Source: Falsiroseomonas frigidaquae
Lineage (GTDB): Bacteria > Pseudomonadota > Alphaproteobacteria > Acetobacterales > Acetobacteraceae
DNA length: 64,000 nucleotides
NCBI RefSeq assembly: GCF_012163145.1
Contig: NZ_JAAVTX010000002.1
Span: 434,001 to 498,000, forward strand
Direction: 5' to 3'
The stretch's first letter is position 1. Each line of letters starts with the position of its first letter. Below, one piece after another: positions 33,937-42,402 of the stretch. A program made the position numbers and the translations under genes. A model generated the notes under the pieces. That model was not told where the DNA came from and made no database searches. It saw only the letters and a list, made by a program, of their open reading frames with translations.

Positions 33937-34674
33937 ATGACGGACGAGGAACGCCGGATCATCACCGGCTATGTGGAGCGGGTGAGCGGCGCAGCAGGCG
34001 CGGCGCCGGCGCGCCCGGCCTCGCCCTGGGGCGCGCTGGGCGGTGGCCAGCAGCAGCCGGCGCAGCCGCTGCCGCCGGTGGACCCGGAGGCCGACCGGCT
34101 GATCGGCGAATTGTTCGCCCGCTACCCGGAAGCCCGCTACCGCATCACCCAGACCGCCTTCGTGCAGGAACACGCGGTGGTCGAGATGCAGAACCGCATC
34201 CAGCAACTGGAATGGGAACTGGAGCAGGCGCAGACCCAGGCGCAGCACGCCCAGCAGCAGCCGCAGCGCGGCGGGCTGTTCGGCGGCATGTTCGGTGGCG
34301 GCCAGCCGCAGCAGCGGCCGATGATGCGCACCCGGCCGCAGCCGCAGCCGCAATACCCGCCCGGCTACAACCCGCAGGCGCTGCAGCAGGGCCAGAGCGG
34401 CGGCTTCATGCGGACGGCGATGATGACGGCGGTCGGCGTTGCCGGCGGCATGATGCTGGGCAACGCGCTGATGGGCGCGCTCGGCGGCGGCACGGCGGAG
34501 GCGGCGACCAGCGCGGCCGCGGCGGGCGCCGGCGATTTCGCGCAGGAAGCGGTGCCCACCTCCTCCACCTGGACCGATCCGGCGGGCCAGGATGCGGGCG
34601 GCCAGGATGCCGCTGCCTATGACAATGATGCCGGCGCCTATGATGATGGCGGTGGCTACGACGAGGATATCTGA
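33937..34674 (+). CDS. DUF2076 domain-containing protein
   Basis: A 245-residue protein. The N-terminal part has DEERRIITGYVERV and VDPEADRLIGELFARYPEARYRIT, then a Gln/Glu-rich coiled-coil stretch (MQNRIQQLEWELEQAQ). The middle is Gln/Pro/Gly-rich, with a short hydrophobic segment near residue 165, and the C-terminus is acidic, Tyr/Asp-rich and repetitive. This is the DUF2076 layout; the function is unknown. It stands alone, 126 bases after the CoA-binding gene. Confidence 0.88.
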   Translation: MTDEERRIITGYVERVSGAAGAAPARPASPWGALGGGQQQPAQPLPPVDPEADRLIGELFARYPEARYRITQTAFVQEHAVVEMQNRIQQLEWELEQAQTQAQHAQQQPQRGGLFGGMFGGGQPQQRPMMRTRPQPQPQYPPGYNPQALQQGQSGGFMRTAMMTAVGVAGGMMLGNALMGALGGGTAEAATSAAAAGAGDFAQEAVPTSSTWTDPAGQDAGGQDAAAYDNDAGAYDDGGGYDEDI

Positions 34675-34783
34675 GCCTGGCTGGCGCGGCGGCATCGTCG
34701 CCGCGCCGGTGCCGGAACAGCGGTGGCCGCCGGCGTTGTAATCGCGTTGGTAGCGGTTCAACCACGGGTTGCTCATTAACGTT

Positions 34784-34807
34784 TGATTCACCATTATCGG
34801 TGAATCA
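34784..34807. promoter_or_regulatory. Palindrome touching the lysR start codon
   Basis: TGATTCACC-ATTATC-GGTGAATCA is a perfect 9-bp dyad with a 6-base gap; its last A is the A of the lysR ATG. It contains the LysR-type T-N11-A core. The flanking sequence (GCTCATTAACGTTTG) is unusually AT-rich for this genome. It could be the autoregulatory operator and would also cover the ribosome-binding region. No strong Shine-Dalgarno is present apart from GGTGA inside the dyad. Confidence 0.5.
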
Positions 34808-35712
34808 TGCGTAGGCCCGACCTCGACCTCGACCTGTTGCGCTGCTTTGTGATGGTCGCCGAACTCGGCGGCTTCACCGCGGCCGGCACCGCCCTTTGCC
34901 TCACGCAGTCGGCGGTCAGCCTCAAGATCAAGCGGCTGGAGGATCTGCTGCGGCGTCCGGTGTTCCGGCGCACCAGCCGGCGGGTCGAGCTGACCGCCGA
35001 GGGCGAGACGCTGCTCACCCACGCCCGCCGCATGCTGGCCCTGAACGACGAGGCGGTGCGCCGGATGGTGGAACCGCCGGTGGCCGGGCGCCTGCGCCTC
35101 GGCGTCGCCGACCATTTCGTGCCGCGCACGCTGGCCCATATCCTCGCCCGCTTCGCCCGCACCTACCCCGACGTAAGGCTGGAGGTGGAGGTCGGGCGCA
35201 GCCACGAATTGCGCCTGAAGCAGGAAGCCGGCGGGCTCGACCTGGTGCTCGGCAAGCGGCGGGACGGGGAAGTCGCCGGCGTGGCGATCTGGACCGAGCC
35301 GGTGGTCTGGGCCGCCGCGCCGGACTGGCAGGCGCCGGCCGGCCGGCCGCTGCCGCTGGCGCTGCTGCCGGAAGGCTGCATGTTCCGCGAACGCGCGCTG
35401 CGCGCCTTGTCCCGCGCCGGCCTGGCCTCGGAGGCCGTGTTCACCTGCGACAGCCTGCTGGGCCTCGCAGCCGCCGCGCAGGCCGGCTTCGCGTTGACGG
35501 TGCTCGGCCGCAGCGGCTTCCCGGCCGGGCTGCGGGAGGTGGCGGGGCTGCCGGAGCTCGGCGTGGTGGAAATGGCCGTCTTCGGCGACCCGGAACGCCG
35601 CAGCCAGGTGGTGGAGCCGCTGGTCGGCTTCATCCGTGAATCCCTCGGTGCACCGGCCGCCGGCCAGCCGCTGGTCGTGCCTCATCTGGCCTCGGTCGGC
35701 CACGCCGCATGA
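34807..35712 (+). CDS. LysR family transcriptional regulator
   Basis: A 301-residue LTTR. The N-terminal winged HTH is LDLDLLRCFVMVAELGGFTA ... LCLTQSAVSLKIKRLEDLL, and RRTSRRVELTAEGETLL ends the DNA-binding domain. The effector domain begins near residue 92 (GRLRLGVADHFVP). The ATG at 34807 is fixed by the need to keep the HTH intact. It overlaps wecB downstream by 4 bases, so it may be co-transcribed with wecB-wecC; an LTTR upstream of a polysaccharide-precursor pair suggests, but does not prove, regulation of them. Confidence 0.93.
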   Translation: MRRPDLDLDLLRCFVMVAELGGFTAAGTALCLTQSAVSLKIKRLEDLLRRPVFRRTSRRVELTAEGETLLTHARRMLALNDEAVRRMVEPPVAGRLRLGVADHFVPRTLAHILARFARTYPDVRLEVEVGRSHELRLKQEAGGLDLVLGKRRDGEVAGVAIWTEPVVWAAAPDWQAPAGRPLPLALLPEGCMFRERALRALSRAGLASEAVFTCDSLLGLAAAAQAGFALTVLGRSGFPAGLREVAGLPELGVVEMAVFGDPERRSQVVEPLVGFIRESLGAPAAGQPLVVPHLASVGHAA

Positions 35713-36845
35713 ACGCGATACCGCCGCCGCAACCCGGCTGCCGCATCCTGGTGGTCTTCGGCACGCGGCCGGAAGCGATCAAGATGATGCCGGTGCTGGC
35801 CGCGCTGCGCCGCCAGCCCCGGCTGCGGGCACTGGCCTGCGCCACCGGCCAGCATGCCGGGCTGGTGGCCGATGTGCTGGCCGAATTCGACGAACGCGCG
35901 GATATCGACCTCGGCGCGCAGCCCGCCAACCAGGGCCTGCCGCTGCTCACCGGCTACCTGCTGACCGCCATGGCCGGCGCCATCGCCGCGGCGCGGCCGG
36001 ATCTCGTGCTGGTGCAGGGCGACACGGTCAGCGCCTTCGCCGCGGCGCTGGCGGCGCACCAGGCCGGAGTGCCGGTCGGCCATGTCGAGGCCGGGCTGCG
36101 CTCCGGCGACCTCGGCAATCCCTGGCCGGAGGAATTCCACCGCGTCTCGATCGATGCCCTGGCGGTGCTGCGCTTCGCCCCGACCGCGGCGGCAGCGGCC
36201 AATCTGCGCGGCGAATACGGCAAGGGCCAGGTGCTGATCACCGGCAATACCGGGATCGACGCGCTGTTCCGCGCCCGCCGTACCGGCGTGGTGCCGGTCG
36301 CCATCGCCCCCGGCCGCCGCATCGTTCTGGTGACGGCGCATCGGCGGGAGAATTGGGGCGCCCCCCTGCTGCGGATCGCCGATGCGGTGGCGGCGCTGGC
36401 GGCGCGCGGCGATGTCGAGATCGTCTGGCCGCTGCACCCGAACCCCGCGGTGCGGGATCCGGTGACAGAACGGCTCGCGGGCGTGCCCGGCGTGCATCTG
36501 CTGGGTCCCCTGCCCTATTGCGACAGCGTCGCCCTGATGCGCGCGGCCTGCATGCTGCTGACCGACAGCGGCGGCATGCAGGAGGAAGCGCCCGCCCTCG
36601 GCCTGCCCGTGCTGGTCCTGCGGGAGGTGACGGAACGGCCCGAGGTGGTGGCCGCCGGCGCCGCCCTGGTGACCGGCACCGCCACCAGCGTGATCCTCGC
36701 CGCGGCCAACGCCCTGCTGGACCGCCCGGACCGGCTGGCGGAGATGGCCCGGCCGGTCTTCCCCTATGGCGACGGCCGCGCCGCGGACCGCATCGCGGAG
36801 GCGGTGGGGCTTTGGTGGGAGGCCAGGTGCAGCGCCTCTGCGTGA
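35709..36845 (+). CDS. wecB: UDP-N-acetylglucosamine 2-epimerase (non-hydrolysing)
   Basis: A 378-residue enzyme interconverting UDP-GlcNAc and UDP-ManNAc. Characteristic segments are LVVFGTRPEAIKMMPVLAAL at the N-terminus, VQGDTVSAFAAAL near residue 100, GHVEAGLRSGD near residue 120, VTAHRRENWG near residue 212 and LTDSGGMQEEAPALGLPVLV near residue 285. It overlaps the lysR stop by 4 bases and the wecC start by 19 bases. Together with WecC it would supply UDP-ManNAcA for a surface polysaccharide. Confidence 0.95.
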   Translation: MNAIPPPQPGCRILVVFGTRPEAIKMMPVLAALRRQPRLRALACATGQHAGLVADVLAEFDERADIDLGAQPANQGLPLLTGYLLTAMAGAIAAARPDLVLVQGDTVSAFAAALAAHQAGVPVGHVEAGLRSGDLGNPWPEEFHRVSIDALAVLRFAPTAAAAANLRGEYGKGQVLITGNTGIDALFRARRTGVVPVAIAPGRRIVLVTAHRRENWGAPLLRIADAVAALAARGDVEIVWPLHPNPAVRDPVTERLAGVPGVHLLGPLPYCDSVALMRAACMLLTDSGGMQEEAPALGLPVLVLREVTERPEVVAAGAALVTGTATSVILAAANALLDRPDRLAEMARPVFPYGDGRAADRIAEAVGLWWEARCSASA

Positions 36846-38089
36846 TGGGGCTGGGCTATATCGGGCTGCCGGCCGCGGCGATGCTGGCCAGCCGCGGCCA
36901 TCAGGTGACGGGCTGCGATACCGACCCGCGCGTGGTCGCTGCGGTGCAGGCCGGCCAGGCGCATTTCCAGGAGCCGGACCTCGACATGCTGCTGGCGGCG
37001 GCGCTGACCACCGGGCGGCTGGCGGCGCAGGCGGTGCCGGCCCCGGCGGAGGTCTTCGTCATCGCCGTGCCGACGCCGCTCGGCCCCGGCAACCGCGCCG
37101 ACCTGGCCAGCGTGGAGGCGGCCACCGATGCGATCGCGCCGCTGCTGCGCCCGGGCAACCTGGTGATCCTGGAATCCACTGTCCCGGTCGGCACGACGGA
37201 GGCGCTGGCGGCACGCCTGGCCGCCGCGCGGCCGGACCTGGCGCTTCCGCGGCGCGGGTTTCCGGCGCCGCCGGGCTGCGTGCATCTCGCGCATTGCCCG
37301 GAACGCGTGCTGCCAGGCTCCATGCTGCGGGAGCTGGTGGCGAATGACCGCATCATCGGCGGGCTGACAGCGGATTGCGCGGCGCTGGCGCGGGACCTGT
37401 ATGCCGGCTTCGTCACCGGCCGGTGCTGGGTCACGGACAGCCGCACGGCGGAGCTGGCGAAGCTGGCGGAGAACGCCTTCCGGGACGTGAACATCGCCTT
37501 CGCCAATGAACTCGCGGCGATCTGCGAGGCCATGGAGGTGGACCCCTGGGCGGCGATCGCCCTGGCCAACCGGCACCCCCGCGTCGCCATCCTGCAGCCC
37601 GGCGCCGGCGTCGGCGGGCATTGCATCGCGGTGGATCCCTGGTTCCTGGCGGAAGCCGCGCCCGCGGCATCCGGCCTAATCCGCGCCGCACGCGCGGTGA
37701 ACGAGGCGAAGCCGGGCCAGGTGGCGGCGCGCATCCGGGCCCTGGCGGCGGGGCTGGCGGGGGGGCTGGAGCCTCCCGCGGTGGCCTGCCTCGGCCTGAC
37801 CTACAAGGCGGATGTGGAGGATCTGCGCGCCAGCCCGGCGCTCGCGATCGCGGAGGATCTCGCCCGCGACGCCACGCTGCGGCTGCTGTGCTGCGACCCG
37901 CTGCTGGCCACCCTGCCGCCGACCCTGGCGGCCCGGCCCGGCGTGGTGCTGGTCGATGTCCAGGCGGCGCTGGCGCAGGCCGACATCCTGGCCATCCTGG
38001 TGCCGCATGCCGCCTTCCGGGCCCTGTCGCGCGAGGTCTTCGCCGGCCGGCCGGTGGTCGATGCAGTGGGGCTGCTGCGGCCCGCTTGA
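36827..38089 (+). CDS. wecC: UDP-N-acetyl-D-mannosamine dehydrogenase (nucleotide-sugar dehydrogenase)
   Basis: A 420-residue NAD-dependent dehydrogenase converting UDP-ManNAc to UDP-ManNAcA. The start is a GTG at 36827 inside the end of wecB, with GGGAGG just upstream; this begins right before the Rossmann motif VMGLGYIGLPAAAM. The catalytic cysteine is in GAGVGGHCIAVDPWFL near residue 268. HCPERVLPGSM and ELAKLAENAFRDVNIAFANE are family segments. No glycosyltransferase follows, so the polysaccharide locus it feeds must be elsewhere. Confidence 0.94.
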   Translation: MQRLCVMGLGYIGLPAAAMLASRGHQVTGCDTDPRVVAAVQAGQAHFQEPDLDMLLAAALTTGRLAAQAVPAPAEVFVIAVPTPLGPGNRADLASVEAATDAIAPLLRPGNLVILESTVPVGTTEALAARLAAARPDLALPRRGFPAPPGCVHLAHCPERVLPGSMLRELVANDRIIGGLTADCAALARDLYAGFVTGRCWVTDSRTAELAKLAENAFRDVNIAFANELAAICEAMEVDPWAAIALANRHPRVAILQPGAGVGGHCIAVDPWFLAEAAPAASGLIRAARAVNEAKPGQVAARIRALAAGLAGGLEPPAVACLGLTYKADVEDLRASPALAIAEDLARDATLRLLCCDPLLATLPPTLAARPGVVLVDVQAALAQADILAILVPHAAFRALSREVFAGRPVVDAVGLLRPA

Positions 38090-38218
38090 AAGCCGGCGGG
38101 CGCCGGGCCAATTGCCGCGCTGGTTCGGGCCCCTCTGGCGCCCCGCCGCCCTCGGGGGTGGCCGGCGTGATGTCGAACCCTCCAGGCGGGTTTGCCGCAT
38201 GACGCACAGGGGTTCGCC

Positions 38219-38572
38219 ATGACTGCCTCCCATCCCGGAACCACGCTTCGCATCCTCGGCGCTCTGCTGCTGGCGATCGGGCTTGCCGGCTACCTGCTGC
38301 CGGCGGGACCGGTGCATGGGACGGCGCTGATTCCGGCCGGGCTTGGGGCGCTGGCCATCCTGGCCGCCTGGCAGCGGCGCGGCCCGGCGCTGGTCACCGG
38401 CTTCGTCATCTGCGCCCTGGCCCTGTTCGGCGGCGGCTCCGCGCTCGCGCAGGTGCCGGCGCTGCTGGCGGGGGAGGCCGGCGCCGCCGCCGCATCCCGC
38501 GTCGCGACGGCGCTGGTGGCGGGCTGGGGTCTCGTGGCGCTGCTGCTGGCGCTGCGGCGCCAGCCGGCATGA
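38219..38572 (+). CDS. Hypothetical small membrane protein
   Basis: A 117-residue hydrophobic protein with about four transmembrane stretches (ILGALLLAIGLAGYLLP, ALIPAGLGALAILAAW, LVTGFVICALALFGGG, LVAGWGLVALLLAL). AGGGG lies about 7 bases before the ATG. I do not recognise a family. It overlaps the downstream Ca/Na exchanger gene by 4 bases (ATGA), which suggests coupled expression and perhaps a shared membrane role. Confidence 0.75.
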   Translation: MTASHPGTTLRILGALLLAIGLAGYLLPAGPVHGTALIPAGLGALAILAAWQRRGPALVTGFVICALALFGGGSALAQVPALLAGEAGAAAASRVATALVAGWGLVALLLALRRQPA

Positions 38573-39567
38573 GCAGCCCGCTGCTGATCCTGCTCGGCCT
38601 CGTCCTGCTGGTGCTGGGGGGCGAGTTGTTCGTGCGCGGCTCGGTCCGGATCGCGGAGCGGCTGGGCGTCTCGCCGTTGATGATCGGTCTGACCCTGGTC
38701 GGCTTCGGCACCTCGACGCCGGAGCTGGTGACCAGCGTGCAGGCCTCGCTGGCCGGGTCGCCCGGCATCGCGCTGGGCAATATCGTCGGCTCCAACATCG
38801 CCAATATCCTGCTGATCCTGGGCCTGTCGGCGCTGATCTTCCCCATCGCGGTGCCCTCCGCGGCGCTGTGGCGGGATGGCGTGCTGGGCGCCGCGGCGGC
38901 GGCGGCGCTGCTGGCGGTGGGGCTGGCCTGGACGCTGGACCGGATGGTCGGCGTGGCCTTCCTGCTCGGGCTGGCGGCCTACCTCGTCTATGCCTGGCGG
39001 CAGGAAAGCGCCACCACCGGCGACCACACCGCCGCCTTCGAGAAGGCGCAGGCGCTGGAGGAGGTGCATCCGGGCGGGCTGGCACAGCATGGGCCGGTCC
39101 CGCCCGGCGGCTTCTGGCGCGGCGTGCCGGCCTCGATCGGCTTCGTGGCGGTGGGGCTGGCGCTGGTGGTGGGCGGCGGCGGGCTGCTGGTGGAGGGGGC
39201 GACGACCCTGGCCCGCAGCCTCGGCGTGTCGGAGAGCGTGATCGGGCTGACCATCGTCGCCATCGGCACCTCGATGCCCGAACTCGTCACCTCCCTGGTC
39301 GCGGCGCTGCGGCGGCATGCGGATGTGGCGCTGGGCAATGTGCTCGGCTCCAACATCTACAACCTGCTGGGCATCGGCGGCGCCACGGCGCTGATCGCGC
39401 CCACCGCGGTGCCTCCGGAGATTGCGGGCTTCGACATGTTCGTGATGCTGGGCGTGGCCCTGCTGCTGCTGGTGCTGGCGCGCAGTGGCTGGCGCATCGG
39501 CCGGCGTGAAGGCGCGCTGCTGCTGGCGCTGTATGGCTTGTATCTGTTCTGGATCTGGCCGGGCTGA
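38569..39567 (+). CDS. Calcium/sodium antiporter (CaCA family)
   Basis: A 332-residue exchanger of the YrbG type. The two inverted alpha-repeats are clear: GFGTSTPELVTSV ... ALGNIVGSNIANI near residues 45-82, and AIGTSMPELVTSL ... ALGNVLGSNIYNL near residues 228-265. These carry the ion-binding Glu and Asn residues. About ten membrane helices. Translationally linked to the small membrane protein upstream. Confidence 0.95.
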   Translation: MSSPLLILLGLVLLVLGGELFVRGSVRIAERLGVSPLMIGLTLVGFGTSTPELVTSVQASLAGSPGIALGNIVGSNIANILLILGLSALIFPIAVPSAALWRDGVLGAAAAAALLAVGLAWTLDRMVGVAFLLGLAAYLVYAWRQESATTGDHTAAFEKAQALEEVHPGGLAQHGPVPPGGFWRGVPASIGFVAVGLALVVGGGGLLVEGATTLARSLGVSESVIGLTIVAIGTSMPELVTSLVAALRRHADVALGNVLGSNIYNLLGIGGATALIAPTAVPPEIAGFDMFVMLGVALLLLVLARSGWRIGRREGALLLALYGLYLFWIWPG

Positions 39568-39632
39568 AGGCGGCCGATTGACCTTGGGGCCGGGCCGGGC
39601 GCAGTTTCGGGCAACCTCGGAGCCCGCCCGGC

Positions 39633-40877
39633 ATGGTCGCCCCCGCCTCCCCCGACGTCTCGCTCTCGACCCTGCCGCCGCCCGGCCATGACGCCCGCAT
39701 CCTGGCGCTGATCGGCACCGGGCATTTCCTCAGCCATTTCTACATGCTGTGCCTGCCGCCGCTGTTCCTGGTGTGGCGGGACGAATTCGGCGTGTCCTTC
39801 GGTGAGCTGGGCCTGGCCGTGGCGCTGATGGCGGCGGTCACGGCGGCGCTGCAGACGCCGGTGGGCTTCCTGGTGGACAGGCACGGCGCGCGGCCCTTCC
39901 TGGTGGGCGGCGTCCTGCTGATGGCGCTGTCCATCGCCGCCATGGCCTTTGCGCCGGGCTACTGGGCGATCCTGCTGCTGGCGCTGCTGTCGGGGGTGGG
40001 CAATTCGGTGATCCACCCGGCGGATTACGCGATCCTCGGCGGGTCGATCCACCCGAGCCGCATCGGCCGCGCCTTCGCCATGCACACCTTCACCGGCAAT
40101 CTGGGCTTCGCCGCGGGCCCGCCGGTGGTGGCCGGGCTGCTGCTGGTGATGGGCTGGCGGCCGACGCTGCTGCTGCTCGGCCTGATCGGCCTGCCGGTGG
40201 TGCTGGCGATCCTGTGGCAGAGCCGCATCCTGCAGGACCAGGCGAAGCCGAAGAAGGCCGCCGGCGGGCCGGGCGGGCGGGAATTGCTGCTGTCCCGTCC
40301 GATCCTGCTGTTCTTCGGCTTCTTCCTGCTCTCCGCCATGGCGGGGTCGGTGATCCAGGCCTTTTCCATCACCGTGCTGATGGAGATCTGGGGCACGCCG
40401 GTTGCCATCGCGTCCTTCGCGCTCACCGGATATATGGTGGGTGCGACGGGCGGCACGCTGGTGGGCGGCTGGTTCGCGGACCGTTCGAAGAAGCACCTGG
40501 CCTTCATAGTCGGGCTGACGCTGGTGGCGGTGGTGCTGCTGCTGGCGCTGGGCGTGCTGCCGATGCCGCATTGGCTGCAGCCGGTGGTGGCCGCCGCGGC
40601 GGGGCTGGCGATGGGTTCGTCCCGCACGCCGCGCGACGTGATGCTGAAGGACGCGATCCCGCCGGGGCAGATGGGCAAGGTGTTCGGCTTCGTCTCCTCC
40701 GGCCTGCCGCTCGGTGGCGCCATCACGCCGGTGCCGGTGGGGCTGCTGATCGATTTCGGGCTGGCCGCGCTGGTGCTGCCGCTGGCGGCCCTGCTGCTGC
40801 TGGGATCGCTGCTGTGCATGGGCCGCGCCAGCCATGCCGCACGGCGCGCCGCGCCGCTTGCCGTGCCGGCGGAATAA
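39633..40877 (+). CDS. MFS transporter
   Basis: A 414-residue, 12-helix major facilitator. The loop-2/3 signature appears as GFLVDRHGARPFLVGG near residue 75 and in the second half as GGWFADRSKKHLAF near residue 280. HFLSHFYMLCLPPLFLVW at the N-terminus resembles the fosmidomycin-resistance/FSR-like branch. HPADYAILGGSIHPSRIGRA is a conserved internal segment. The substrate is unknown. Confidence 0.92.
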   Translation: MVAPASPDVSLSTLPPPGHDARILALIGTGHFLSHFYMLCLPPLFLVWRDEFGVSFGELGLAVALMAAVTAALQTPVGFLVDRHGARPFLVGGVLLMALSIAAMAFAPGYWAILLLALLSGVGNSVIHPADYAILGGSIHPSRIGRAFAMHTFTGNLGFAAGPPVVAGLLLVMGWRPTLLLLGLIGLPVVLAILWQSRILQDQAKPKKAAGGPGGRELLLSRPILLFFGFFLLSAMAGSVIQAFSITVLMEIWGTPVAIASFALTGYMVGATGGTLVGGWFADRSKKHLAFIVGLTLVAVVLLLALGVLPMPHWLQPVVAAAAGLAMGSSRTPRDVMLKDAIPPGQMGKVFGFVSSGLPLGGAITPVPVGLLIDFGLAALVLPLAALLLLGSLLCMGRASHAARRAAPLAVPAE

Positions 40878-41525
40878 TTGGGCGGGCTGGACACCGCGCT
40901 GCAGGTCCTGGACCTGCTGGGCATCGCCGTCTTTGCCGCCTCCGGCGCGCTGGTCGCCAGCCGCAAGCAGTTGGATGCGGTGGGCTTCGTGCTGATCGGC
41001 ATGATCACCGGCTTCGGCGGCGGCACGATCCGCGACCTGCTGCTGGGCCGCACGCCGCTGTTCTGGCTGAAGCAGCCGGAACTGCCGGCGATTGCCGCCG
41101 CCGCCGCGCTGGTGGTGTTCTTCTTCGCCCATCTGATCGAAAGCCGCTTCAAGGCGCTGCTCTGGGCGGATGCGCTGGGCATGGCGCTGTTCGCCGTGCT
41201 GGGGGCGGAGATCGCGCTGATCGGCGGCGCGCAGCCCTGGGCGGCGGTGCTGCTCGGCACCGTCACGGCCACGGCCGGCGGCATCATCCGCGACGTGGTC
41301 TGCGACGAGCTGCCGCTGATCCTGCGCAAGGAAATCTACATCACCGCCGCAGCGGCCGCCGCCTTCGCCTATGTGGCGCTGCGCCTGGCGCCGCTGCCGC
41401 GGGACGTGGCGCTGCTGGCGGGCATCGCGCTGGGCTTCGGCATCCGTGGCGCCGCGATCTGGCGCGGCTGGTCGCTGCCGGCCTTCAAGCCGCGCCCGGC
41501 ACGGGATTATCCCGACCGCCGCTGA
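40878..41525 (+). CDS. Trimeric intracellular cation (TRIC) channel family protein, UPF0126
   Basis: A 215-residue membrane protein of about seven helices made of two repeated halves. Each carries the GGGTIRDLLLG / AGGIIRDVVCDELPL motif (near residues 46 and 134), the lipid/ion-site motif of prokaryotic TRIC channels. The start is a TTG immediately after the MFS stop codon (TAATTG); no ATG or GTG fits before the first helix. Likely co-transcribed with the MFS gene. Confidence 0.92.
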   Translation: MGGLDTALQVLDLLGIAVFAASGALVASRKQLDAVGFVLIGMITGFGGGTIRDLLLGRTPLFWLKQPELPAIAAAAALVVFFFAHLIESRFKALLWADALGMALFAVLGAEIALIGGAQPWAAVLLGTVTATAGGIIRDVVCDELPLILRKEIYITAAAAAAFAYVALRLAPLPRDVALLAGIALGFGIRGAAIWRGWSLPAFKPRPARDYPDRR

Positions 41526-41839
41526 CCGCCGCGGCGCCACTTGCCGAAGGCGGTGCCGGCGAGGCCAGCCGCCAGCAGCAGCAGCCCGCAGCGACGATAG
41601 AAGCGCAGCTGGCCGGCCAGCGCCGCACGCTCCGCCGGCCGCGCCCGCGTTTCCCCGGCATCGACCCGGCTGCCCCAGCTCGGCACCAGCTCAACGAGCT
41701 GCAGCCGCACGCAGACGACCAGGGTGAGCAGCCCGAGCAGCACCAGGCCGAAGGGTCCGAGGATGGCGACCACCAGGATCGCGGCGCCGGCCAGGGCGAC
41801 CAGCAGGGCGGAGGTGGCCGCGTTGGCGAAAGCGGACAT
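41507..41839 (-). CDS. Hypothetical two- to three-helix membrane protein
   Basis: A 110-residue protein with a long N-terminal hydrophobic region (TSALLVALAGAAILVVAILG and GLVLLGLLTLVVCVRL), a polar middle and a C-terminal hydrophobic stretch (CGLLLLAAGLAGTAFG). I do not recognise a family. It is convergent with the TRIC-type gene and overlaps its end by 19 bases. Confidence is moderate because the overlap and lack of homology recognition leave room for a spurious call. Confidence 0.6.
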   Translation of the reverse strand: MSAFANAATSALLVALAGAAILVVAILGPFGLVLLGLLTLVVCVRLQLVELVPSWGSRVDAGETRARPAERAALAGQLRFYRRCGLLLLAAGLAGTAFGKWRRGGQRRSG

Positions 41840-41910
41840 GCGGCAAGATTAAGCAGCGCGGGCCGGGCCGCCCACCCAGGCGGTGCCTGGCGAGGTTCAG
41901 ATTTCCGCCA

Positions 41911-42324
41911 TCAGAGGCAGTGTCCGGCCGCCTCCGCCGCCTCGAACCCATCGAACTCCGCGAGCTGTTCCTGCGCCTCGATCCAGCGCAGGCCGCCGCT
42001 GCCCGGTTCGATGCGGGCGCTGCCTTGCACCAGGCGGCCGGGGAACAGCGCGCTTTGCCGCTGGTAGGTCAGCGCCCGGCCCGATTCATCCATGCGCCAG
42101 GACCGCACAGGCAAGGGGCGGCAGGCGAACAGGGCGCGCACGGCGATCAGCCCGGTGCCATCCGCCGCGAGGAGACGCCGGGCGTCACCCGCCGGGCTGC
42201 GCAGCCGCGCGGTGCGCCCTACCCATTCGGGAAAGGGCGGCACAAGACGACCGGCGCGCGCGGGCGCAACCGGAAGCAACAGCACGGGCAGCGAGATGGC
42301 GGCCCGGCGGGACAATCGAGCCAT
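41911..42324 (-). CDS. Hypothetical exported protein
   Basis: A 137-residue protein with an N-terminal signal peptide containing two arginines (MARLSRRAAISLPVLLLPVA, cleavage after APARA). A short periplasmic domain follows, with three cysteines and the segments WVGRTARLRSPAGD and SWRMDESGRALTYQRQ. The start used is the ATG at 42324; a GTG three codons upstream is possible. I do not recognise a family. No operon partner. Confidence 0.65.
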   Translation of the reverse strand: MARLSRRAAISLPVLLLPVAPARAGRLVPPFPEWVGRTARLRSPAGDARRLLAADGTGLIAVRALFACRPLPVRSWRMDESGRALTYQRQSALFPGRLVQGSARIEPGSGGLRWIEAQEQLAEFDGFEAAEAAGHCL

Positions 42325-42402
42325 TGCGGACACCCATCATGGGGAAGCCACAGCATCCCAGATGTCACCGCGCCGAACAAGAAATGTCACATTCCGCAAC
42401 GG

